Notes: generated by a model from the sequence alone, not told the origin. A stretch of 64,000 nucleotides of DNA from Isoetes taiwanensis (GCA_021234155.1 JAJEKV010000006.1:14150902-14214901), one strand, 5' to 3'. Shown: positions 12,266-22,917, counted from the first letter of the stretch. A program made the numbers and translations.

Positions 12266-14800
12266 TTAACAAAGCCTATTCTGACGTGGCTCCCCAGTCC
12301 AACGACCCGTCTTAATTCGGAGACGGTGCGCCTCTGTGTAGATCGAGGCAATGAGTTTATGCTTTTTCATAGGTAGATGGGTGTGCAGGCAACGTTGTGG
12401 GGCCCGTTCCAATATGAGATTGATGTGGAGCCAATAATATGATGACTTGACTTGTTCAAGGGCGCCAGCATCCCAGAGCTTGCTGAGGAAGCATGCATTA
12501 AGATATTGCCTCAAGGTATGGCAATCCACATCTGTTTGCATCTGTATGCACCTGTGTTCCTGAACATTCCATCTGGCTAACCACTGAGCTCTCTTGTCTT
12601 TCCAGCAGACCTTCAAGCGTTGCGGCTCCATTGCCACTGTATAGACCATGTGAGGGAGATGAGAATCATCCATACTGACTACTTTATGAAAGTAGATGAT
12701 GTGGCGGTCAAGGACTCCCTTCTAAAGAGGCAAGGAACCTATCTCATGCTACAGGATTCGATACCGGACCATAAACTTCACCCCTAATTAATGCCTGTGT
12801 CATGAAGGCTTTTTGCACTTGCTCCAATTCATTCCAGGTGATGAGGGACGCCACTGGTCCCCAGACTTCAACCCTGTACAGAAGGATAGGCTCCACCAAA
12901 ACCCTGAATGAATAGGTGCGATTGATGAGCCCAGTCATACCGCTCTGCTCTGTTGTTGTTCTGCATTTCTTATAGTGCCTTCCAGCATGTTGTATAACCC
13001 GTAGTCGAATAAAAGTGTCCCAGTATATGCAGAAGGAAACTCCACTCCCATGTACTTGTAACTTGGTGCCACCTCTACATTTTACCCACAGTAACTGATG
13101 GAAGGGATACTTTGGCTAGCGCGATGATGATATGAAGGCCACCTTAGTCTTGGCCAGGTTGACGTGCATGTTTGTCGCCTGACAGAATGTGTCCAAGGCA
13201 TCAAGATGCCATTGCATGTCAGTCGAGGTGTAGGCTAGAAGGTCCACATTATCCATATATATTAGCTGTCTGGCAACTTGTTGCAACATTTGAACCTCGT
13301 CCCCACCATTATCAGCAAGCAAGCACTCGGGCTGATCAATATAACGTCAAAGAGTGTTGGGGAGAGAGGGCACCCCCGACGGATCCCGATACTGCTATCA
13401 AATAGCTTCTTGACTAGTTGCAACTAGCCTGAGCACCTCTCATATAGCCTGAAAACTTCATTCTGTAGCTCTGCAGGGACTCCTAGCTCTCGCAACTGCT
13501 TTCACAACTTTTCCCAAGGCACAATATCAAAGGCTTTGACAATTGAACCACTAGACGTCGCGCAGACGTCGTTGCATGGGAAGGTGTTGGTCCCCATGGT
13601 CCAGCAAGGGCGGTGTCTCTCAAAGCACCTCTTTGCAGCAGTCTCTAGCATGTCAATCAACCTTTCGATCTGTTGCTGCAACGTAGGGCACTATAGAACT
13701 CCTGGAAAATCCTTTGCAAGCATTTGGGCATAGGCCTCTGCATGTTTGTAGTCAAAGCGTGGGGCCTACGGGCCCTCAACATTCTGCTAGGTCAGCTTCA
13801 GATATAGTGGCAGGTGATCCGAGTCGACCTCCTCATCCCTATTGTCTATTCCCACCTGAAAATGCCTGACCATATGCATATCATGCTCACACATAGTCCA
13901 CCACACTGGATCCACCTTCCTGGTTCTCTTGTCTGCAAGTGCGCATGCCGGAGGATGGCCACTGTGCGAGTCCATTGTAAATGACTAGATTAAAGATGTC
14001 GAAAGCAAAAGCAGCTGCCTACTAAAGCGTGTGACCTGAGTGTCGTCTGATGCTCGTGGCCAGGTTTTCTTTGCGGGATGCAGCTGCAAGAAGTCATCAG
14101 TTAAGGTGTTGAACTGGCTAGGTTGTTTCGCTCTTGTGCATGCGTTGAAGTTCTCAAGAAGGATGACTTGCCCAACCATCTGTGCTGCTGTATATCATCA
14201 TATAGATCGACATAAGGGTCCAGCTTATCAAGATCCGAGTGGGCGTGATAGAAGTTGCTCTCGGCATGTGAGAAGTATCAGGCCGCCACGAAGAGAGGGC
14301 GGCCACTGCAGTTTTCTACACGTACCCACAAGTACAGGTTGTGTCTGTCAGTCTTGCATAGGGAGATTGATTGTGCGAGGGTTGTGCAGTAGTAGCATGC
14401 GACGCCTCCATCTCCCCACTTCCCTATGCAGCCATTGAAGACTGAGTATCACCGGTATCCCGGTAGGTCAGGTAGCATGTGGCCCCCATGCTCCCACGTC
14501 TCCATGAGGAAGATGAGGTCTACGTCTGCAAGAACTGAGTTGAGACTATCTCCCTTTTGCCATGGAAAGCCCGACAATTCCAGGAGACCACGCGGCGGCA
14601 CAATTCCTATTCGGTGGTGGGAGCGGCAGCATGCAATGCGCTATTGGAGGCCGGCGAGGCCACGGGGGCAGTGTATGCGGTTGGAACAGGAAACGCAGGC
14701 GAAGCTAGTGCATGAATAGTAGTAGTTGGAGTCTCGGTAGAAGGGCCCTGAGGGCTTACAGGGATCGATAGCAACAGTAGTTGGTGGTCGCAAGATCTGC
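12266..14800 (-). pseudogene. LINE ORF2 remnant: endonuclease and reverse transcriptase
   Basis: The ORF would encode the nicking and copying enzyme for target-primed retrotransposition. Pieces in order on the minus strand: an endonuclease segment with DLIFLMETWEHGGHMLPDLP near 14500, a degenerate catalytic GDFNA block read as ENFNACTRA (about 14150), and the terminal endonuclease motif SDHLPL (about 13800). Reverse transcriptase follows: motif A as KAFDIVPWEKL (about 13530), motif B as GIRRGCPLSPTLFD (about 13380), and motif C as YMDNVDLLA (about 13240), where the expected YADD has lost its second Asp to Asn. A thumb-region segment with FRVLVEPILLYRVEVWGP (12744-12938) and a C-terminal segment (12266-12673) complete it. 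Numerous stops interrupt the frame. Confidence 0.85.
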
Positions 14801-14879
14801 ATCTTGCCCAAACGAGTCCGGCAGTTCGCCCTTATCTGCATATGCCTTTGACTCTGGCTAACTCACCTCTATAGTTTTT

Positions 14880-16205
14880 TCACTGTCTCGGGGTCAGATC
14901 CTGATCGACATACATGAGGGTTCCTTTAGCTGCTTGCCCTGGCGCAGAATAGCTGCTACATGCGGGTCCTAGACTGTGAATGTGACCACATGGGGCGGTC
15001 AGGGCACTTCTCCCTGGCAATTTGCACAGGCGTACTAATTGCCATCCGATCCAGAAAGAGTGTCTGGAGTCGGTTGATGAGGTGCTCTCTACTTCCTCTA
15101 TCAGGCCATGCACCAGCACATTGTGACTCATTTGTCTCTGCTCATGGTGCTCCCCGATCATGGGATCACTACTCCCCAGTGCTGCCGGTGGTACGTATGG
15201 TCTGTGGGGTGCAAGGCGCAGCCTGTGCTGAGGCAGTGGTGGCCTTGGGAGGATTGGTAGTGGAGCATTAGCCGGGCCTGGTTGACAGTGTATGGCCTTT
15301 AGGACTTGTGGCTCTACCTCGATGCATGCATCAGCCTCTCCTCTTTGGAGCTGGGAGCTCAGCTCTTCCTAGCGGTGTTGCAATCTTACCAGTTCATACA
15401 CGCATCTCTGCAGTTTCTCATGAGCCTTTGCATAGAGATCCTTGTCTTGTTGGGCAATGGACGCTCGAAGTTCCTCCACTTCCAAGTCTCGAGTAGCACA
15501 GATGTACTCCAGCTTCTGTGGGGAGTCCAGCATCGGTTCTCTATCAATGGAGAAACCTCCCGTTCTTCGATCCTGGCCTGGGGGTTTCATAGTTGCGACT
15601 GGCTTTCCTCGAGGGCTGCTTCTACCCCTCGCAGCATGGTAGGGGTTTCCTTTACCTCCGCTCGAAGGCAGTGATGGTCGTCTGTGTCTCCTGCTCAAAA
15701 AGCCTTAGCTAATTTATGTGTCATGGCTTCCACGGTGGTGAATAGGGAGTCCACTCTGGCCTAAAGGTCAGCAATACCTTGCATGTCCTGCTATCTCTCG
15801 AAATGAGCCAAGCGGATGTCGTCCTCCATCTGCTGTGTGTGGGTCTCGAGAGCTACAATCCATTGCCTTTCTGTTGCCAGCTGCCTTCTGAGCACGTGGG
15901 GGTACTGAGGAGTGTACCTCTTCTGTTAGGGCTGCAAGTCATGCACTGGCCTCCTCAATTCTTGCCTTAAGTTGTATCCAGGCCCCTGCCCCTCCCTTGC
16001 TTTTGTCGTCTGCTCTTGGCGGCTTGCGTGGTAGCCCGTCAATCTGGTCCTCCCAGGTGGGCTCCTCTTGCAGGGGGCCGACCGATGTCTGGGCACTGGG
16101 CTTTTTGGGAGGCTGGGTCTCCAGCTGGACTGAGGCGTGGGTGTTTCCTTTCAAAGCAGGGTCTGAGTAGGAGGCTACATGCGTGGCCATGGCTATGGGG
16201 ACCAA
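14880..16205 (-). pseudogene. LINE ORF1-like remnant (nucleic-acid-binding protein)
   Basis: The segment precedes ORF2 on the minus strand. The first part (16205-15939) is charged and low in complexity. The middle (15698-15369) contains a heptad-like stretch, LEVEELRASIAQQDKDLY, consistent with the coiled coil of L1 ORF1 proteins. The last part (15161-14880) contains NVLVHGLIEEVE and ends YVDQDLTPRQ, resembling the RRM-like core of ORF1 proteins (RNxxVHGLPE and DLTPEQ). Stops and frameshifts break it. The ORF1 assignment rests on position plus these short motifs, so confidence is moderate. Confidence 0.6.
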
Positions 16206-16590
16206 ACCTTAGTGAGAGAAAGGGCAAGAGAGCGATGTTGCTCTCATGGCATTTTGGACGTTTAGAATCCAATTTGGGGACTCAAAAATGTTATAAGCAC
16301 AACAATTTGGAAGCTAGGGGGCAAACCCTCGAGAAGGAATGTGTAAGAGAGAAGTGTTGTTCCCAGGCATTTTGGACGCTTAGAATCGACTTTAGTGACT
16401 TGAAAACATCGTGAGCACAACAATCTGGGAGTTGGGGGCCTAACCCAGTGAGAAAAGGGGCAAGAGAGAAGTGTTGCTATCATGGCATTTTGGATGCTTA
16501 GAATCCAATTTGTGGACTCGAAAACGTTGTGAGCATAACAATCTGGGAGATTGGGCCAAACCCTAGAGTGAGAGGGTGGCAGGCACTAGA
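16201..16590 (-). repeat. Three tandem promoter-like monomers at the LINE 5' end
   Basis: A unit of about 118 bp repeats three times, with starts near 16202, 16320 and 16438 and a partial fourth near 16555. Each unit carries the phrases gcattttggac, cttagaatc and gcacaacaat with scattered substitutions. The array lies directly upstream of the ORF1-like region of the minus-strand LINE. This is where L1 elements with monomeric 5' UTRs, such as those of mouse, carry their internal promoter. Promoter function here is inferred from position only. Confidence 0.8.
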
Positions 16591-16600
16591 GAGAGAGGGT

Positions 16601-17030
16601 GAAAGAAATGAAATTTGAATAAATGCATAATTCCCAAATACCTATAGCTTAAAAGGTTGTATTTTGTAGCTAGAATTTTTTTGGGAATAATTTTATTTTC
16701 TTAATTTGCCCCTCGAAGGAACTTTAGGCTTCCACATTCTTTAAGTAACATATGAATCTATTGACCCAAGACATGAAGGGCTTGGTTTGACACCATGGAA
16801 CAAAACTTGGCATTCTTGCTAAATAGTTCAACTTGCTCTTGCAACAATAATACAATTGCCTCCACATTACAACTTTAAACATTATAAAAGGAAACGTACT
16901 TTTTTAAGCAAGATTTTAACGGAGACCTAGGCATGATGCAATAAAAGTGCACATAGAAGAGCATACCAAAATGGTGGATATTTTTCCTTATTGATAGTAC
17001 TCATTGGAGACACCACTAGGAATACTTTAC
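16601..17030. other. 3' flank of the LTPG gene
   Basis: AT-rich sequence between the LINE 5' end and the LTPG stop codon. It should contain the 3' UTR and polyadenylation signals of the minus-strand gene. No other feature was found. Confidence 0.5.
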
Positions 17031-18275
17031 TTAAAAATATGACAATAAGTATAATAGGCCAAAAAGTTGCACCACACCAGACCCCACAAACATCATTATC
17101 CAAGGGACTAGTTGTGATGAAGATGAGTTAGGTAAAGAGGTTTCTTTGCCACTAACAGATGATGAAGAAGATGCAGCTGTAATCACCAGGAAGGGGTTAG
17201 TCACCAAGTAAACGGTAATGAATAAGAAAATTTCAGGGAACATGAAGAGTTGATTTGAAATGATGAATGAAATGAGAGCTTACTTGATGTAGTAGGAGAA
17301 TCTTCTGGTGCGGCAACAGGTTCACCTAAAAATGCTGCAGAAGAAGAGGAAGAATGTCGCAGGAGATTTGAGTAAACAAGAAGAAAGAGAGTTTCTCTTT
17401 ATTTGGGATTCTCAGTGCATATGAAGAGACTAGAGAGGCCAGAGATAGAGAACCTTATACATAGCCAGGGAGCTCCAATGCCGCAAGAAGAAAAAAGAAA
17501 AATTCGCTGGAGGCAAAACAACCCTTATCGGACTCTCTAGTGTAAAGGGTGAGTCCTTATTTTTTGGTTATCACTATTGAAGGAGTACTGATAATTAGTT
17601 ATAAATACTGGAGGAGTACTAATAACTAATTATCCGTACTATTAGTTATCAGTACTGGAGGAGTACTGATAACTAATTATCAGTACTATTCCACTCATAT
17701 AAGACCGATAAGGTGGTTATTGGTCTTTGCCTCGGCCGATAACCAAAAATGCGTGGCCTCGACGTACAGCCTCGATCACGTATTTCTTGTTATCGGCCTT
17801 GACCAGACGGATAACCTTACCTTTAAGGAATATTTTAGAATATTCTCAAAACACTAATGCATGAAAGACTAGTAGTGATAAAACAGAATTTGTAACATGT
17901 AATGAGGAAACTAGAAAGGTGATAAAAAAGAGCAGTGTTAACATGAAATAAAGGAATGAGAAGAGGTATATCACCTGGGCATCGAGATGGATCAGTGTTT
18001 ACTTTGCAGATAGCAGGGAGCATGAGAGCAACACTAGTGTTAACTCCGGCGGGCGGCGAAGAAGAGGATTGAAGAAGGAGGCAGAGGCAGGCAGGCTTGT
18101 TAAGATGCACAGACAAGAGGCCCTTGCAGCACTCTGCAGTTGGCGCAGAAGCCTGCATCTCTATAAACGCCAAACATGGCGCCAACTTCTCTATTGCATC
18201 TCCGCACTCCAACGCTGCCATCGCCATCCCCATCGCCATGCACACCATCGCCAATTTTATCCACATTCTGGCCAT
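17031..18275 (-). CDS. GPI-anchored non-specific lipid-transfer protein (LTPG type)
   Basis: LTPG proteins bind or move lipids such as cuticle precursors at the outer face of the plasma membrane. Exons on the minus strand are 18275-17975, 17325-17284 and 17176-17031, all GT-AG. The joined frame is open and encodes 162 residues, within the usual family size. Residues 1-20 form a signal peptide (MARMWIKLAMVCMAMGMAMA). The eight-cysteine motif is complete: C24, C34, C49-C50, C63-x-C65, C90 and C99, giving the C-Xn-C-Xn-CC-Xn-CXC-Xn-C-Xn-C pattern. A Ser-rich linker follows, and a hydrophobic tail (WIMMFVGSGVVQLFGLLYLL) ends the protein, as expected for a GPI attachment signal. Intron 1 carries palindromic repeats. 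A TATA box lies about 140 bp upstream of the ATG. Lipid ligand and tissue role cannot be read from the sequence. Confidence 0.9.
17520..17825. repeat. Palindromic repeat cluster inside LTPG intron 1
   Basis: The motif tactggaggagtactgataa and its variants occur three times at 17570-17675. A 26-nt palindrome at 17662-17687 has 11-bp arms, agtactgataa and ttatcagtact, around ctaa. Flanking copies of ggttatcggcc and its inverse near 17700-17820 suggest a foldback insertion. No coding capacity. Confidence 0.65.
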
Positions 18276-18412
18276 CTAAAAAATACACACACAAATCAAG
18301 CCCTGCTACAATGCCCAGCAAAAAAAAACTCGCAAACTGCACTATAGCTCAGCTCAGTTCCCTGGCCTTCCATCGTCTATTCATACATATACGAGGATCT
18401 CCTCCACTGTCA

Positions 18413-18421
18413 CTATTTATA
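18413..18421 (-). promoter_or_regulatory. Probable TATA box of the LTPG gene
   Basis: The minus strand reads tataaatag about 140 bp upstream of the LTPG start codon, leaving room for a 5' UTR of about 100 bp. A 24-bp direct repeat containing catcattcttcaaatgcacagt follows slightly further upstream (about 18446-18495, two copies). It could be a regulatory tandem element, which is inference. Confidence 0.5.
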
Positions 18422-18930
18422 TTCGCAGCTTATCATTATTTAGCATCATTCTTCAAATGCACAGTAGCATCATTCTTCATATGCACAGTAGCATGGCGTG
18501 CAGGGGACTCCACTATAAGATCCTGATATATTGAAATTATTTTCACATTTTTCTTTGCCACATCAAATATCCCACCCAACAGTGCCTGCCCCACTTTGGT
18601 ATATCCAAGTGTTGGTCGTCCTTAAACAGCACTTTCCTTAGAAAGAGAAATTCCTTGGCTATATAAGATGTGCCACGTTTAATTTTAAAATTCATAGTTT
18701 ACCCATCATGGCACAATCTGCCTACACGACATGAAGACACCTCACCTTTAAAGTCTAGATAGATTGCTCGTATAACAAGAGAAGGGGTCAATATTGGAGG
18801 CGGAGGCCAATTTGATTGCACTGGAAGGTCGCCCAGCCGGTATTCCCTCAACGTCAAGGCAAGTAGGAGTGCGTTCCTGCAAGATATTTAAACATTCTTG
18901 CTCAAAATAACAAATGGGTCCATCATGATG

Positions 18931-19059
18931 GTGGTCTAGTGGTAAGGCCTTGGATTCCTACCAGGGTTCAAAACCCGCTGGCTACCATCGGGTGGAAGAC
19001 GTGGGTTGGTGCAAGTCCCACCATCCATGCCTTCAACAAAAAAAAAAAAAAAAAAAAAA
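18931..19059 (+). mobile_element. tRNA-derived SINE
   Basis: The 5' part looks like a tRNA gene and carries internal pol III promoter boxes: A box tggtctagtgg at 18932-18942 and B box ggttcaaaacc at 18965-18975. A non-tRNA body follows and then a poly(A) run at 19036-19059. The 6-bp sequence atgatg precedes the element (18925-18930) and follows it (19059-19064), consistent with a target-site duplication. Length is about 130 bp, typical of short plant SINEs. It cannot fold as a complete tRNA. Confidence 0.8.
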
Positions 19060-19480
19060 TGATGAAAATGGCCTCACAAAACACAGAGAATCAAGTTTAA
19101 GATTGCCTTGACGTAGTAGAATGGCAAGGGGTCAGCCATTTTTGCTGTCCCCGTGACCTACAGAATCAGGTCGCGCCTACCATCCATGCCTTCAACAAAA
19201 AAAAAAAAAAAGAATGACAAATGGCCTCACAAAACCTGTAGAATCAAGTTTAAGATTGCCTTGACGTAGTAGAATGGCAAGGGGTCAGCCATTTTTGCTG
19301 TCCCCGTGACCTACAGAATCAGGTCGCGCCTACCATCCATGCCTTCAACAAAAAAAAAAAAATGACAAATGGCCTCACAAAACCTGTAGAATCAAGTTTA
19401 AGATTGCCTTGACGTAGTAGAATGGCAAGGGGTCAGCCATTTTTGCTGTCCCCGTGACCTACAGAATCAGGTCATGCCTA
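19020..19480. repeat. Tandem array, about 155 bp, joining SINE tail and hairpin arm
   Basis: The phrase accatccatgccttcaac plus a poly(A) run starts units near 19020, 19178 and 19331. Each continues with a block containing ttgacgtagtagaatggcaa, ggggtcagcc and gacctacagaatcaggtc. The first two units contain only the 5' arm; the third continues into the complete hairpin at 19409-19556. The SINE tail is included in the unit, so duplication happened after SINE insertion. Differences between units are few, so the array is recent. Confidence 0.85.
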
Positions 19481-19556
19481 CACAGCACTTCCTGATTCTA
19501 TAGGGCATGGGGGCAGCAAGAATGGCTTTTCCCATGCCATTCTACATAACGTCAAG
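19409..19556 (+). other. Long near-perfect hairpin 1, microRNA-precursor-like
   Basis: A 5' arm of about 64 nt starting cttgacgtagtagaatggca and ending cagaatcagg pairs with a 3' arm that starts cctgattcta and ends cataacgtcaag. There are only a few mismatches and a loop of about 20 nt. The central stretch, gccattcttgctgcccccat on the complementary side, is close to the core of hairpin 2. Size, arm pairing and short loop fit a young plant MIR locus or a siRNA-producing foldback MITE. The sequence alone cannot separate these. Confidence 0.7.
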
Positions 19557-19648
19557 ATAAGTGGGTCTTCATTCCTTCAGATTTTTGAATCATTTTCATC
19601 AATGAAAAGTGGCTGCTGAAAAACCTGTAGAATCGAGTAAGTCTTACC

Positions 19649-19793
19649 TTGACGTCGTGGAACAAGAAGGGGTCGAGCATTCTTGCCAGCCCCCTGACCT
19701 ACAGAATTCGGTCGTGCCGCAATGGCGTTTCTGGATTCTGCAGGTCAGGGGGCTGGCAAGAATGCCCTTCCTCTTCCCATTCCACATCGTGTG
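19649..19793 (+). other. Long near-perfect hairpin 2, sharing the core of hairpin 1
   Basis: The core arms, gcattcttgccagccccctg on the 5' side and its exact complement on the 3' side, pair over more than 30 nt including gacctacagaat with one mismatch. Weaker pairing continues outward to the gacgtcgtgg / ccacatcgtg ends. The loop is about 22 nt. It is a diverged relative of hairpin 1. Several ORFs on both strands here arise only from the palindrome and are not genes. Confidence 0.7.
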
Positions 19794-19954
19794 GTCTAGC
19801 TGGGATACTTTTAGCCATCGGTCTTGCATGTTGAACAACCACAATTAACTCTCTGTAGAATGCCAAACAGAATGAACAATAAGAATGATGGGTAAAAAAA
19901 AGGTAGCACACGGTTTTCTTGAAAAGAAAAAGCAATACCTGCCACATCTTGATT

Positions 19955-20281
19955 AGGGTGCTTTCCCATGAACAAGTCTAAGCGGAGAGACCTGGATGCC
20001 ACGCATGAATTCACAATTTCTGTGTTCCCATGAACAACAGACCTCAAGATCTGGCATTATGAATCTACGTCGATAGGTTTGGCAGCAAGATCTAATAGCA
20101 AAAATTCGAGTTGATGGAGGGGAAGCAGATTCAAACTTGTGCTTCAAGAAATAGCGTGGAATTACTTTCCATGCGAGGTTCTGAACCTGAGCCACTCAGG
20201 TGAGGTGCTCATGTGAACACCAGAAGTTTCTGTCTGACCTTCAGGAAAACTGAAGGTACTCTGCCCATGGGAAAGCACCCT
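19955..20281. mobile_element. Short TIR element (hAT-like MITE), about 327 bp
   Basis: Terminal inverted repeats: the left end reads agggtgctttcccatg and the right end catgggaaagcaccct. An internal second copy of ttcccatgaaca lies near 20025. There is no ORF for a transposase. The hAT-like label rests on the style of the termini only; the target-site duplication is not clear. Confidence 0.65.
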
Positions 20282-21066
20282 TAGTGGAAACAGTTGAAAG
20301 CGTTCCAGTCAGACTGTGGCGTATCTTTTGTTGCATTGCGTTGCAATATATTGCCAAAATACTTGTTGTGATTCACTTATTTTTCCACGCTTAAGTAGCA
20401 TACATGTTCCTAAATATTTGTGACTCGTAGACTGTTGTTACCTACATGTTTATTGAGTATTCAGCCCAACAAATATATCCTATTCCATTTGGCTTTTTCC
20501 CATGAATGCCCATTTGCTTGCTTTGGCAACAAGAAATATACAAGGGGGAATTTAGGACTATGAATTTGCAATTGAACTTTAATGCATTACCAACGACTAT
20601 CTACTTGAAGCATTGAAGGTTAGAGAGACTGCTGTAAAAAGTTATAAGTTTTTGTTGAATACATATAAAACAGAGGAGAGTGAGCCTAATGCTATCAGTA
20701 TAGATGATGGATTAGGGTGAAGTCGATTTCTTGACAGATTAGGGTGAAGTCGGTAGCTTCTTGATGTATTAAATATGTTTTTTAAACTTGATGGTCTCAC
20801 AGACAATAATATCATTTCATTTCACATGATGTCTACACACTTTGCACGTTAGACTATCCTTGTGAGCCACATCAATATGGTATCCTTATTTAGCCTTCGG
20901 TTATCTATGCACACCCTTAACGAGATCTACCCTTTCTAAACAGATAAGGTGACAAGCTTGGCCTTAAAACAATAATAATAAAACAATAAATAATAATAAT
21001 AATAATAGTGACAATGACAATGATGATGGCAACAACGACGACGACGACGAAAAAAAACAACAACAA
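20282..21066. other. Non-coding spacer ending in a microsatellite
   Basis: No gene seen. The last 100 bases are a compound simple repeat of aat, gac and aac units (about 20965-21066), and the Helitron end at 21067 abuts it directly. Confidence 0.5.
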
Positions 21067-21100
21067 CTAGAAACACGTGCCCGGCAATGTCGGCCATTGA
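21067..21100 (-). mobile_element. Helitron 3' terminus
   Basis: The minus strand has a somewhat decayed hairpin (ggccgacattgccgggc) followed by CTAG at 21070-21067, with A at 21066 on the plus strand as flank. The next few hundred bases to the right share phrases such as tacatgtaatc and tggaataaa with the element at 6379, so these are two copies of one subfamily. The 5' end was not located. Confidence 0.65.
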
Positions 21101-22917
21101 TCATGGACGTGTGGAAGGTAGGCGTAATAGAGTATGTAAATGGAATAAAGAGTTATACATGTAATCTTGTTCATATATGTATTGGTTGTCAAGTGAGAAC
21201 TGTGTAGGATGGTGGAACATTAACCATGGGCACATAAATAGATAGGAGTACTGGAATGCATAAGATGGAATAGAATGGATGGGCAATGGAGTACATAGAT
21301 AATATGGATTGCAATGTTGTCACCATATCGAATATTCTAACATAGATGGAAGTTATTTATAAATAACTACGGATAAATATTTTAAAGTTACAAGAAATTT
21401 ATCGCGGCGGCCAAGGCCGCCGCGAACATTTCTCTTTAGCGACTCCCCTGTATTAAATAAGGTAGCAGACAAAGAGAAATTCTTGGCTGCTATGGACCTT
21501 TCCTTATACCAACAAACAATATGAAGTTGGATGATTGTGAAAACTAGCAAGCAATAGCTAAAACTAAAGTCACTATCAATATGGGAGTCTTAAAGCCCTT
21601 TTGGAACATTGGCCTCAAGGGGCTACATATCCTATGAGACTAAAGTACCAGCTAGAGAATTTAACTTTTACTAGAGAAGAGAACATGGACGTAAGATACT
21701 TACTCCCAAAGTTACGCATGGTTATCAATGCATAGGATCAAGAGGTCTTCTTGTGTTCTAACATTGATTTATTCTAAAAGGAGTTTAACTTGAGCTATGG
21801 TGGAATATTGTAATGGTTGGAGATATTGATTTGGGAAAAGTCCAATAAAAAACTGCCTTTTTCAATTTATCAATTAAAGAGCGCTAGATGAGAGTAAGAT
21901 ATATTATGTAGCAATATAATCGTTTAGCCTAAAGCAAGTGTTTTTGAAAAACAACTCTACAACTGTTAGGCTACCACAATATTACAAAGATACCCTTTAT
22001 TTGGGGTATAGTTTTGAAAATTTCTTTCATGGTGGAACTTACTGTTGCAAAAAAAATAAGAACCTTAAAAAGTATCACCGAAATTGCTGCTCTGGATTCG
22101 ATCGTCGATTTCTAAGCCAACAATGTGAGTGATTTTGTGCCTATTTTTGCAATGAATCCTATTGTGCTTAAAGTCGTGTAAGCAATTCAACTTGACTTTG
22201 GAAGAAATAACGCAATTAGAGAATCAGATGCATGGCCAGAAACAATCAAATTCGGATCCCATTCGTATTGTTAGGAGTTATTGTTAATGCCATAATCATA
22301 GTTTATTTAGAGGTTAAGAAAACAATTGATAGGTGTTGACACGTGTCATTTCCAAAGGATAACATTGGTTGGTTTTTAACAGAACAAAGAGGGCAAAAAG
22401 GGGACGGGCGGAAGAGCGGAGATCAAGGTCGAAGACAGCAGCAATAGTAATCCATTGTGTTAGAGTTACAGGATTGAGAGACGGAGAAGACAGAATGGAT
22501 ACAGAGATGGAGGAGACGGAGGAACAGCTTCTTAATTGCACGTATTTGGCTTCATATCCCAATCTGTTAGAGGCAACCATGTGTCAGTAAACGGTGGCAA
22601 TACTAAAAATAAATTTGCATATGCTGAAGCGTTAGCATACAGTGTAGTTTTTCATTCAGAAAAGACGACACTTATTAAGACACTATATCCGATGCGTTTT
22701 TTTCACGATCCGCTTGCATCGGCAACAGCTATCCCAATATCTGCCTTCTTAAGAGCAGGTGCATCATTTACTCCCTCACCAAGCCATCTGCCTTTTCTAT
22801 TAGCTCATCGATGGGAAGGCCTTCATATGCTTCCTCATTTCGATGGCCAAGCAGTGATGATGAAGGAGTAAAGGGGGAAGCAAAAAGGAGTTCGCTTGCA
22901 AGACCACGGATTCGCCT
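21101..22917. other. Non-coding stretch with a GC palindrome
   Basis: The left part is Helitron body. No gene was recognised; the ORF at 22369-22590 is highly charged with no domain. A GC-rich perfect hairpin (cgcggcggcc and ggccgccgcg around aa) stands at 21402-21423 in otherwise AT-rich sequence. Confidence 0.45.

Larger units (their letters stand above)
11858..16600 (-). mobile_element. LINE, family B copy 1, nearly full length, degraded
   Basis: Read on the minus strand the order is that of an L1-type LINE: three promoter-like monomers, an ORF1-like region, then ORF2 with endonuclease, reverse transcriptase and a C-terminal region, a 3' UTR, and a short tail of repeated tattc units (11858-11875). 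The 3' UTR, including a phrase equivalent to gggtcccattagaccgctgg, matches the ends of the copies at 35528 and 37767, which defines the family. Many stops and frameshifts break both ORFs, so it is inactive. The 5' limit near 16600 is set by the end of the monomers and is approximate. Confidence 0.85.

Noticed and set aside
14040-16414. Plus-strand ORFs of 97-132 aa
   Set aside because: They are antisense to the LINE ORF1 and ORF2 remnants and show no domain of their own.
17835-17974. Extension of LTPG exon 1 into a 146-aa ORF
   Set aside because: The reading frame runs on into intron 1 after the donor; the spliced form gives the Ser-rich linker and GPI tail expected for the family.
18931-19010. 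tRNA gene
   Set aside because: A and B boxes are present, but the sequence does not close an acceptor stem and ends in a body plus poly(A) with flank repeats, so it is a SINE.
19649-19793. Member of the miR482/2118 family
   Set aside because: The 3' arm contains a cttcccattcc phrase reminiscent of that family, but the rest does not align and the best-paired core is elsewhere; not enough to name it.
19609-19947. Several ORFs on both strands of 60-82 aa
   Set aside because: They overlap in opposite strands because the DNA is palindromic (hairpin 2), and none has a domain.
22369-22590. ORF of 73 aa, highly charged
   Set aside because: No domain, no splice context, and it overlaps an opposite-strand ORF; likely chance.
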